From Angiostrongylus vasorum (Eukaryota > Nematoda > Chromadorea > Rhabditida > Metastrongylidae): a stretch of DNA of 64,000 nucleotides. Location: positions 2,413,936 through 2,477,935 of the forward strand of contig JADANN010000433.1 in NCBI GenBank assembly GCA_018806985.1. The letters run 5' to 3'. A program made the translations under genes and the position numbers. Of the stretch, positions 34,515-43,900 are shown piece after piece (position 1 is the first letter of the stretch; each line of letters begins with the position of its first letter). A model generated the notes under the pieces. The model saw only the letters and a list, made by a program, of their open reading frames with translations, ran no database searches and had not been told where the DNA came from.

Positions 34515-35065
34515 ATAGTGATTTTGAAGTGACTGTGCGGATCCTAGCGCAGGAATCGAAAACATCAACGCGCAAAACTCTTGAGGCGTTTTGGATAAAT
34601 TTCAAAAAATCCAAAGATGATCCGGAAAGACGAATGCCTATCTATTACATGTGACCTGGCGCCCTTTTTAAAAAATTATATTTTGACCCCCTGGGTGTGT
34701 CTCGTTCACCGTGCCACGTGAACAACGCGAGGGTAGTCCCTGAGGGCAGTCCCACTACTAACATCACGGTGAGTAGCCTTTCTGATCAATATGGCGTCTG
34801 TTTAAAAAGTTTGATTTTCGCTGAACTTTAGCTTTTTTCCCCACCGAGTAATTAAAGTATTCTTGTACAAAATGCGTCCAGGCTTTGAGGAAGGCGAAAT
34901 CGCCGAAACGTCAGCCATCGACCAACAAGAACAACAGCAACAACAACAACAACAACGAAAACGAAGACCTATACCAACAACGCATTAGCTCAACAAGATC
35001 AGTTAATAAGACCATATAAATAAATGCTTCAACTATCTATGCCGAGGTTTATAGAAAGTCGGTCT
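34515..35065 (+). mobile_element. PLE 3' end with hammerhead and complete tail
   Basis: The end of the coding region (DFEVTVRILAQES, then FWINFKKSKDDPERRM across a frameshift) is followed by the 3' untranslated region with the hammerhead at 34881. A CAACAACAA run follows, then the terminal tail box atgccgaggtttatagaaag. It is closely related to the twin at 51293-52255. Confidence 0.8.
34881..34916 (+). ncRNA. hammerhead ribozyme, class 1 (PLE-linked)
   Basis: GGCT, TTGAGGA (first core C is T), GGCG-AAAT-CGCC stem II, GAAACGTC, AGCC. Stem I is a perfect GGCT/AGCC and stem III is just ACGT. Confidence 0.65.
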
Positions 35066-35339
35066 TTTGAGTTACTTCACGATAGCTGGAAAGTTGAAGA
35101 AACTCGGCAAACGGGTGGCGCACGAATTGAATGATAATCAAAGAAATCTCCGTTTTGATGCGACGTCGGCGCTTCTTTTCCGCCATCAGGATGATGCGTT
35201 TCTCAACTTTATTGTAGTGTGAAACAGAGAGAAATGCTATGACGACTGTTTAACAGACTACGACCCAACAAACATCACACCTACATGAATCCGAGTGAAA
35301 CGATCACTGAGATGAACTATTACCTCTATCAGTTGTCGT

Positions 35340-36605
35340 TCCTTTAATCGTTGATTGACTCGAGCATGGACCATTAAACCTTTCATTTCTCCATGCCTCG
35401 ACTGCTTACTCCAAAGACTCATAGGACATCATGTTTTCCTCCCAGTGTTTCTGTGAAGAATTCTGACCATTTTTTAGGTGGTATTCCTGTCGTGGGTATG
35501 ACATCCCTGGGAGTCTAATCACTAAAGGCTTTTTGTATCGGATGTCGTTAATGCGCTTTACTTCTCTTGTCTACCTGATTGTTGATATTTTTGGGGGCGT
35601 AGAACGGCTTCTTTTATTTTTTGACCGTACACGTAGGTCAGATCTTCGAATCCCTTCTGTATAAACTGATCTTAAACTAGACGTGCTATTGGATACATCT
35701 AGTGTTGGTCTTTCGACTGTGCGTTCCACAATGCTGAGTGATCTTTCATCCTGCTTACATAGCATCCAAGATTCCGTCGCCTAGGTTAAGGACGAATTCT
35801 AGTGTTCTTTGCTCTCTTCACTACATCCTCAATACTCTTGAAGGCTCCCAAATTTGCTGGCATCCTCTTGCTTAACTTTAAAGCTAAGTCGCTCATAAAC
35901 TTGACTGCTCGTCTTAAGCAGACGTAGGTGGAACATTCAGAGACATCCATTTCGTTGAAGTAGGAAAAGACATACGAACCCAGGCGGCCTCTGTGGACAC
36001 CGTTGTTGTGATATTAATTCAGAAACCAATTTTTTCACAAGCGTAATCAAAGTCGGCTAGCATTCATTCCTCCTGGTTAATGCTTGGTGTTACAAGAACG
36101 ATTTCATCAGCAAAACGATGATGATGCAATTACCGACCATCGATTTTCATTCCCATTTTGTCGCTTTCCAATGTTGGTAAGACGCACTGAACGGTGGCGG
36201 TAAATAATTTTGGTGAGATGGTGTCGCCTTTCCTAAAGTTTCATTTTACGTCGGTGTCATTTACGGTGTAGAATGGCGACAAATTGGTTACGAAATTTCT
36301 GTGTAACTCACGAAGTATCTCCATAAATGAGTGAACACGCCATGACTTTGGGGAAATTTCATGGATGTTTCTGCTTTAACTGAGCAGAAGATCTCTTCAC
36401 GATGAAAGAGATACAGATAAGTGTTTTGAGCTCCTGCGATACTTCAACGGGGTTTTTTTATCCTGTGAATGCAGACCATCGTGTTGAATCCTTCTCGGCA
36501 ACCTGCTCCACCACGTGGCTATCCTTCGACTAGTGCCTATATCGTGGAGGTCACAATTTTGAACAATAATATGGTCGTACCGGTCTTCAACTGAATAAAA
36601 GCGCT
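35340..36605 (-). mobile_element. RTE-type retrotransposon, RT and C-terminal part
   Basis: Minus-strand fragments include GDTISPKLFTATVQ (about 36230), HHRFADEIVLV (about 36120, where FADD is FADE) and EWSEFFTETLGGKHD-like C-terminal sequence (about 35460). The endonuclease and 5' half are missing. Many stops. It abuts family C and a PLE fragment at 36610. Confidence 0.8.
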
Positions 36606-36609
36606 GCAT

Positions 36610-36765
36610 TCGGTTGGGATTTTTATAGCCGGGCTACAGCCTTTCCAGTAGAATTGCAGAAAGTGATTTTTTTGGAAAAATCTGGCACCGATTTCTCGAA
36701 CTCGGAGGGATTGATGGGCGTGGAGAGGGACCGAACCAGCACCGTAATAAAGAAAAAAACCTCAA
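36610..36765 (-). repeat. SINE family C, 5' portion
   Basis: On the minus strand GGTGCTGGTTCGGTCCC (B box region), ctccgagttcgagaaatcgg and aaaaaatcactttctgc match the reference copy. The A box is lost, and a PLE fragment is fused directly upstream. Confidence 0.65.
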
Positions 36766-36769
36766 CCTT

Positions 36770-37280
36770 ATTCTTGACAGATATGTCTTTTGGAGGCTTG
36801 ATACTTCTTCTAAATCTATTCCGAGTAACTGCTGTTTCATAGCCATTGGAAATGGGGAATTGCCACGGCAATTTCAGGAATCCTTTCTTCTGGTCCTCTC
36901 TTCCTGTGCACACACTGCTGGCTGTTCGACACATATCTCTCACAAAGGCCTCCTTTGCATTTGAAGGATGGAAGGAGCCGTTATGAACTTGTTTGTTTTC
37001 TCTACTTTCCTCTACTTGCTTTCTCTATCATTTTGCAATGTGAAATTTTTCTGACGGGTTAATTTGACGTTATTTTTGTCTCGGTTTCTCTGATGAATTT
37101 TGTATACTGTGAATATTCGTTCTGCAACCAATTCAACCCTTTAACCATTTATTCATCCATTTCCTCTTGTGCAGAGCAGGTAAAGAAAGGACCATCGACG
37201 TAATATCAGTTGAGTAATGAAAAGAGACCGACCACTGGAGCTTCTATGTTAGACACAAGTGTCTGCATACAAGCACACTA
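36770..37280 (-). mobile_element. PLE fragment (end of RT and linker)
   Basis: The linker frame reads FPISNGYETAVTRNRFRR after TASSVCTGREDQKK. Upstream (to about 37280) is the end of the RT finger region around the complement of ctcttgtgcagagcag. The nuclease is missing, and the fragment ends where family C begins. Confidence 0.75.
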
Positions 37281-37374
37281 AGACGATAACCTCGAGAAAT
37301 GGAAAACTCTGAAGCAGACCACTTCACTAGGACAGCATAGAACACAGAGATATAACGGGAAAAGGTTTTCTAGT

Positions 37375-37569
37375 ATTTAGTCATTATCCTCCGACAGTAG
37401 TCTAAAAATCCGGCAATTGAAACCCTGGAAGCATTCTGGATAAATTCCAAGAATCCAGAAATGAACCCTGGGGAAGAATGCCCTGTTTTCACGTGTGATC
37501 TCGCACAATATTTCGGGCTGGGCTTTTAACCCAGAGAAACAAAATCACCTAACTATAACCTAAAGTGGC

Positions 37570-37602
<33 letters not shown>

Positions 37603-37785
37603 GTGATTGAAATTTTGGTTCAACACTTTCTCTGTTTGGTTATGGAGGCGTTTGACCGTGTAGATTGCAGTCAACTTGATCTTTCCAGGCTCTGAGGAAG
37701 GCGAAATCCGCCGAAACGTCAGCTTGTACGCAAATAAAGAAATAAAATAACACCTCATGTTTGCTAAACAGAAGTAGAAAGAAAT
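37375..37785 (+). mobile_element. PLE 3' end with hammerhead
   Basis: Coding end FWINSKNPEMNPGEECP-like (about 37435-37480), then the 3' untranslated region interrupted by a (TA)n tract and the hammerhead at 37688. A second (TA)n tract follows at 37787. Confidence 0.75.
37688..37724 (+). ncRNA. hammerhead ribozyme, class 1 (PLE-linked)
   Basis: GGCT, CTGAGGA, GGCG/CGCC stem II with AAATC loop, GAAACGTC, AGCT. All core positions conserved; among the best copies in the window. Confidence 0.8.
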
Positions 37786-37814
37786 GTATATATATATATA
37801 TATATATATTTTCA

Positions 37815-37945
37815 TGAGCTGCCCTTGTCTAGCTGACGTGAGGTTGGTATAGATAATATTATAATTGTTGTTGCTGCTGTCGTTGTTCGATGGCTGACGT
37901 TTCGGCGACTTTGCTTTCCTCAGAGCCTGGACGTACCATATGTAA
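37815..37945 (-). mobile_element. PLE 3' tail fragment, opposite orientation
   Basis: The minus-oriented tail with hammerhead (37892-37926) and CAACAACAA-type run converges on the plus-oriented PLE end at 37785. The (TA)n tract lies between them. Confidence 0.7.
37892..37926 (-). ncRNA. hammerhead ribozyme, class 1 (PLE-linked)
   Basis: On the minus strand GGCT, CTGAGGA, then a mutated stem II (AAGC.AAAG.TCGCC), GAAACGTC, AGCC. ACGT intact. Confidence 0.6.
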
Positions 37946-38743
37946 CAGTAGCTCCACAATTCGGTAAAATCCGTAATATTAATGAAGATCTAGGATATGA
38001 AGTCCAAATATGAACCGGATAGACGAATACCTCAGTATCATGCGTGACGCGACCCCCTTATCTCAGAACGATTTTTTGATACACTGGGTCTCACTCATCA
38101 TCCCTACTGAGGAACTCACGAGTGGTACAACAGCATGGTGGGTACTTTTGGAAAAAATGAAATTGGAAAAAAATGCACATACGTGTCATGTCTATTCATC
38201 AGCTCATGGTTCTCTTAAGAGAGTGCCTAAACTGCTCGATGTTCAGACGCTCTAGGAATTATTACGCGCATTAGAGCCATTCATTAACATTCAAATCAAC
38301 TTATCAAGTAGCGGCTACATGACAAAGTGGTACCGAAAACCAAGCAACAAAAACATCCTTGTTCATTCCCTCTTTTCCCACCTTCACACACAAAGGGGGC
38401 GATTTTGAGAAAGGTGTTTCGAACAGCAACCTCTGCGTGCACGAATAAGGAACTAAAGGAGAAATCGCGCGACTTGGCCCGGCAAGTAGCCACCTTCAAT
38501 GGATACGAAATAGTAACCCCACGAGATAGGTTTAGAAGGCCAGCGACGCCCCCAAAACGAACGGTTTGACCGAAACATGGTCCCGTTTATTTTTCCCTCT
38601 ATTAGCGATGGAGTAGGTGTAGCGATAAAGGGATGCTTAAAAAGGGCAGATCCAGAGGAATCGGTAGCGACAATTGAAATACCTCCTTCGTATTCTTGTT
38701 GAGCAAACACAAGGTGTTATTTTTTATTCTTTATTCACGAACA

Positions 38744-38780
38744 AACTGATGTTTCGGCGGATTTCGCCTTCCTCAGGGCC
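38744..38780 (-). ncRNA. hammerhead ribozyme, class 1 (left twin arm)
   Basis: GGCC, CTGAGGA, GGCG/CGCC stem II, GAAACATC, AGTT. ACGT is mutated to ACAT, as in the right arm. Confidence 0.65.
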
Positions 38781-38876
38781 GCTTTCTATGAGTCTTCCAC
38801 TGAGACATTACGCTTCCATGTGAATTCTGGGCGGTTGGTCTCCACGCGACATACTCAGTGGAAGACTCATAGAAAG

Positions 38877-38914
38877 CAACTCTGAGGAAGGCGAAATCCG
38901 CCGAAACATCAGCT
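38877..38914 (+). ncRNA. hammerhead ribozyme, class 1 (right twin arm)
   Basis: CAACT, CTGAGGA, GGCG/CGCC stem II, GAAACATC, AGCT. It shares the ACAT change with the left arm, implying a common template. Confidence 0.65.
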
Positions 38915-39646
38915 TTTTCGTGAATAAAGAACAAAATAACACCTCGTCTTTGCTCAACAAGAATACGAAGAATTACTTGATCAATGCCGAGGTTAATAGA
39001 AAGTCGGACGTGAGATTTATGACGAGTTGAAATACCACCGGATACTCTGCGTCCTCAGTTAGTTCGTAACAGCCTGTATGACCGTCTATGTGAAGCACCA
39101 AATTGCGTAATTTGCTCTTACGGTAGAGACGGGGTTACGATATACCTGATCTCTTGTAATAGTTGCGAAAATGAATATATTGGCGAAACGGGCAGACCTT
39201 TGTGTATCCGTATAAAAAAAACACCTAGAGGGGAAACGAAAAAACAAGACAATGTACCCTACCAGGGACGCTTAGGATACAAAAGCATTGCAGAGACGAT
39301 TTTGATATAAAGTCACTATCCTCGCACAGGATGCTAAAACACCAGCGAGAAAACTTCTTGAGGCTTCTTGGATAAATGCCAAAAACTCTACAGTGAATAG
39401 CAGGGACTAATGTCCAGAGGTCATATGCGACCTGACCCCGTATGCTCGCATCAATTTCTGATGTGAGATGGTGCAGTCATCAACCATATGCGACTATAAT
39501 CGGCTGCTCTAATTTTTCTCATTGGAAGTCACGTTAAAAGCGGTGCGTTTTTTGAAAAGCTGTTGATCATGTAATTGACATAGAGTTTTTCACCTTTTTG
39601 TATGTGTTATTTAAGCGCTTGGGCTTGTTATTTGTATATTTTTCAA

Positions 39647-39683
39647 GGCTGTGAAGAAGGCGATACTGCCGAAACCCCAACTA
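39647..39683 (+). ncRNA. hammerhead-like core (class 1, degenerate)
   Basis: GGCT, GTGAAGA, GGCG/TGCC stem II, GAAAC, but the cleavage-site segment reads CCC. Not expected to cleave. Confidence 0.4.
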
Positions 39684-39714
39684 CTGTTGTATTGTCTGTT
39701 TTTGTATGGAAGTA

Positions 39715-40490
39715 AATGTATGCTGTATAACAACCTTGTGACTGCTGAACATGAAAACTACGCGTTTACAACGGAAAACTGCGTAATATGCGCTAATGGT
39801 AGGAACGGCGATTGCATGAGTTCGGGTGTGGTTTATCTGATCCCTTGTGAAGCGTGCGGGAAGGAATACCTGGGCGAAACGGATAGATGACTCTTCATCT
39901 AAACAAAGGAAAACCTGGTTGGGAAACTTAAAGCCGAACAAAACAAGCCACTAGGTACGAATGTTACATAGAGACATAATGGGAGAATTTTTGAAGTGGA
40001 TGTCACCATTCTTGCACAGGAATTTGAAACGCCAGCGTGCAAAGCTCTCGAAGGATTTTGGTTAAATTCTAAGAATCCAAAGATCAGCCGCGGTGACAAA
40101 TGCTTTGTCAGCCCTTGTTACCAGGTGCGATGTGGCATAGTGTCTCGGACTGAGCTTTTATACTAAGAGAGCCACCTTACCCTAGCATGTAAACTCTGTA
40201 TGGTTGGTCCCCATTAATGAGCCCATAAGTGGGGAATACCCGTAGGAAACAATATAGCATGTGTTTTTAAAAAGACCCTCTTTTTAATAGGAATAGAATA
40301 CAAGCCCCAAGTTTTTTACGAGGTTATGGAAGTATTTGCCTGAATCGGTTCCAATAAACTTGACGTTTTCAGGATTTGAGAAAGGAGAAATCCGCCAAAA
40401 CATTAGCTGTTGGAAAAAAAAATCCCAGGGCATCAGCGTCGTGTTAGCTCAACGAGAAAACAATGAATTACTTTGTCCAAGCTAAGTATT
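39715..40490 (+). mobile_element. PLE 3' half in tandem with the preceding PLE
   Basis: Nuclease CVICANGRNGDCMSSGVVYL, then CEACGKEYLGETDR (about 39780-39890), EVDVTILAQEFE and FWLNSKNPKISRGDKC, then the 3' untranslated region with a hammerhead remnant at 40371. It follows the previous element in direct orientation. Confidence 0.85.
40371..40408 (+). ncRNA. hammerhead-like core (class 1, degenerate)
   Basis: GGAT, TTGAGAA, a damaged stem II, CAAAACATT, AGCT. Decayed. Confidence 0.35.
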
Positions 40491-40509
40491 GAATGTGTGT
40501 GCGTGCAGA

Positions 40510-40700
40510 GCTGTAATTAGAGGTGCCCTGTAGTTAATAGGTGGCCCTTGGTTCGATTCCATGTCCCGGATTCACCATGCATTTCATCACTCTGCGGTTG
40601 ACAAATTCGTACTACACATGGCCGGAATGGTAAAATCGCTGACTTGTTACATTAGTAGGCCACTTCAAGTTAACATACAGGCCATAGCGTAGCGAACGCT
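40510..40700 (+). repeat. SINE family A copy, 3' truncated
   Basis: GTAATTAGAGGTGCCCTGTAG head, B box GGTTCGATTCC and middle ggaatggtaaaatcgctgac. Confidence 0.65.
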
Positions 40701-40881
40701 TTATGAAAACCCGAAAAGTTCTGGCTGAGCATTGGGCGAAATAAACACTGAATAACGCCAACACTGTGCTCTGAAGGATCGAGACGATACTCGTAGCATT
40801 TCAGTAGAACAGCTTATCAATTCTGCTTCGCAACTGTTGGACATTGAGCTGTCGTATTTCACTAGTTCACTTATTTCTTAC

Positions 40882-40968
40882 CTCAAACACACCCATTGAT
40901 GGCACCAGATACACGGACATCTCATAAAGCGTACTGTTACGTTCCTTAATTTGCGTGATAAAGCGCCT
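40882..40968 (-). CDS. DUF229 gene exon 14 (last seen)
   Basis: Acceptor TACTTTCAG and donor GTAAGA bound 29 codons: RRFITQIKERN, then YEMSVYLVPSMGVFE. The final exon must lie below the PLE and SINE sequence at 39715-40700, or is lost. Confidence 0.75.
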
Positions 40969-43900
40969 CTGAAAGTAAAATCAACCGTATCACTTCGTAC
41001 TTTTCGTCATGTTACGAATGGCAATGAACGTTTTTTTTCCAGTTTTATCTTGGGTTATCAGGACAACTTTTAGCTCTTAATGTCTAAAAATTGGAAATAT
41101 AGAAATCAGAACATATTTGAAATACTGTGGCGTGTTGGCTATAGAGAAGTAATCAAGGCTGTCTTACCGCGTAATAGAACTGCTTCTGACACTTGTTCGC
41201 CAACCCATTGTCACTCAGGAGCTGATTCAATTGCTCAGCTAAGAATTTGCCAAGTTTTGTTATCAGCGCTTCATCACTGAAGACATTTTCAAAGATCGTA
41301 TATTAACGCAAATTTTTTTACGAAAGTACAGAGTGGCATCTTAGCGAGATTAACTATCAACAGTTATCCATCCTTAAGAAAAAAAGAGAGTGTAGTTCCG
41401 ATGCTTTAAAAGCATCGGAACTACAAAAGGTACAAGACTTCGACTGTCATTTTATCTCAGATTATAATAAAATGCAACGTTTTTAATATTAAGAAAATTC
41501 AGGAATGATAAAAGCAATTTATTTAAACTTACTCCACAGTGGTGTCATTGTACTGACAAATGCAGTATGCAGATAGTATTGGCAGTGTGCGACAATTCCT
41601 CACTCCTCGCCACTCTCTGAACAGCGAAGATCCTTTGCTAAGTGGCATGAGGTCACGGTAAGAGGTGTCCGAAAAATCAGACAACGGTTGTAGCTGGAAA
41701 AAGGTGTCTGAGACCACTTCGTACAGTTGGTTCACAGCTTCTCTACATTCTCAAGCGTATTCGACAAATCCGTTCAGCGCACAACAGCAAAAGAGTTCTT
41801 TAAAAAGCCTGTCAAAGAAGAGTGACATAACAGCTGAGAACACGCCTATCTACCTTCAATATGTCCACGATCGTAGCGTGAACATCAAAATGCGTCATTA
41901 ACTTGTCAGCCTTTTTCATATAGTTGATGGTGTACTGATGTATTACGGTACTGAGACGGGATCAACACCATGAGAAATGGGTTGAGGTTCTCGTACATTC
42001 CCAGACGTGTTTCACGAATCTGAAAATAACAATGCCGTAAATCAATTCACACTTTTTAAACTGTAACAAATAACAATAAAAGGTACCCACACGATCTATA
42101 TGTGGTCCATGGTCAGCCATGAAGAAAAAAAATGACCGGTCAATATATTCACGATTGTTCTTGAAGAATTTCAGGAAGTGTTCATCGGCATGATAGAGGT
42201 CCCTCAGTGTGTTGTGAGCCAAGGTTGTTGGCCACAGTCGCGCAATTTTCGGTGTTCCTCAACTTCATATTTATTCACACTGTTCCACTTTCGATCAGTG
42301 AGGTCTCTCAGATGGAAAATTTCGTCAACTGTGAACATAACGTCTGCCGCCCGTTACCCTTCCTTTTCTGTTCCGTTGATGCCTTAGCTCTAAGATTTTG
42401 CTAAGAAGCCAATCAACAAAGCAAATTCTGTCGTTCTCTGTTTTACAGCAATCACGAGGTTGTTAAACAGCATACGTTTAGGTCCATACAATAACACACA
42501 TACAACACAATCGTAGCTGACGTTTCGGCAGAATCGCCTTCTTCGGAGCCTGGAAGGGTACACTCTGAACGATAATTACAGGATCAAAGGCTTGTCGAAA
42601 AAACCCCACCGCTTTTCTCACCTGTCTTCCACAGGAACAGCCGCTCAGAGTCGCATATGGTTGGCGACTGCGCCAGCCCACAACAACGATCGGTACGAAG
42701 GTACGGGGCGAGATCACGTGTGACCTCGGGGCATTGCTCCGTGCTATTCATTGTAGGATTTTTGGCATTTATTCAAAAGCCTTGAAGAGCTTGCGCGTTG
42801 GTGTTTTAGGATTCCGTGCAAGGATAGCGACTTTTATATCGAAATCGTCTCCGCTATATCCTATGCGTCCCTAATGGCGTTCATTGCCTTACTTTTCGTT
42901 TGGCATCTAGGTGCTCTTTTATGAGGACACATAAAGGTCTGCCCGTTTCGCCAATGTATTCGTCTCCGCAAGCACCAGAAGAGATCAGGTACATCGTACC
43001 TGAACTCATGTAATCACCGTCCTTACCGTAAGGGCAAATTACGCAATTTTGTGTTTCACATGGACGGTAATATAGATGGTTACGAACCAACTGACGACGT
43101 AGAGTATCCGGTCGTATTTCAACTATCGCTACCGATTCCTCTAGATCTGCCCTTCTTAAGCATCGCTTCATCAAACACTTATTTCGTCGCTAATGAAGGG
43201 CAAGATAAACGGAATTTTGTTTCGGCCAAACTTCGTTTTGTGCGTCGCTCTCTTCCTAAACTTGTCCTGTGGGGTTACTATTTCGTAGCCATTGGAGATG
43301 GCTATTTGCCGAGCCAAATCGTGCGATTCTTTCTTTAGTTTCCTTCTTGTACACACAGAGGTGGCAGTTCGAAACATGTTTTTCACGTGCGCCCTCTTGT
43401 GTGTGAAGGATGGGAAGAAGGGAAATGAACCAGGATGTTTTTTGTTACTTGGTTTTCGGTACCCTTTGTCATGTAACCTACTTGACAGGTTTGTTTGAAC
43501 GTTTAGAAACGGAAGCCAATTTTCAATCATTTTCTCCCGGGTGAATTTGATTTACTCAGCCTGCTCATCCAACAATTCAATGCATTTGTCCATCTCCTCT
43601 TGAGCACAGAAGATGACAAAGCAACAATCTATGTACCTGCAGTAGAGTAGCGGCCGGAGACCGAGAACGTGGACTTCTATCTTAGACATAAACACAATGG
43701 CAAGGCTTGGTGCCAGTCGCTGTGCCATAGCCAACCCCCTTATTTGCGCGAAATATTTCCCAGACCATCTGAAAATCGAGCAATTTAGGCACGCCTTTAG
43801 GAGAGCCATTAGCTGCTGGATGGACAAGCCATGCATATTTATTCTTCCTTCATGTTTAGCAAGAAGTTCGAAGATGGCTTGCATTGCTGAGTCATTCGAT

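Larger units (their letters stand above)
38684..39020. mobile_element. head-to-head PLE twin nested in an older PLE
   Basis: The left arm (about 38684-38803, minus) and right arm (about 38804-39020, plus) are PLE 3' ends whose 5' ends meet near 38804. Only the right arm has the tail box (caatgccgaggttaatag). The interrupted host frame resumes exactly on either side. ttgaaatacc is duplicated at 38674-38683 and 39027-39036. Confidence 0.85.
38130..39690 (+). mobile_element. Penelope-like element body interrupted by a PLE twin
   Basis: RT end (LSIHQLM, then LLRECLNCSMFRRSR, about 38190-38255), FINIQINL, and linker LARQVATFNGYEIVTPRDRF (about 38475-38535). After the interruption (38684-39020), the nuclease follows: LVRNSLYDRLCEAPN, CVICSYGRDG, YLISCNSCENEYIGETGRPL (about 39060-39200). 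It ends with a degenerate hammerhead at 39647. A segment of RT between FRRSR and FINIQ is deleted. The preceding 37995-38060 is another PLE coding-end fragment. Confidence 0.85.

Noticed and set aside
37549..37959. 136-codon minus-strand open frame with IYIYIY repeats
   Set aside because: It is created by (TA)n tracts and antisense PLE tail sequence.
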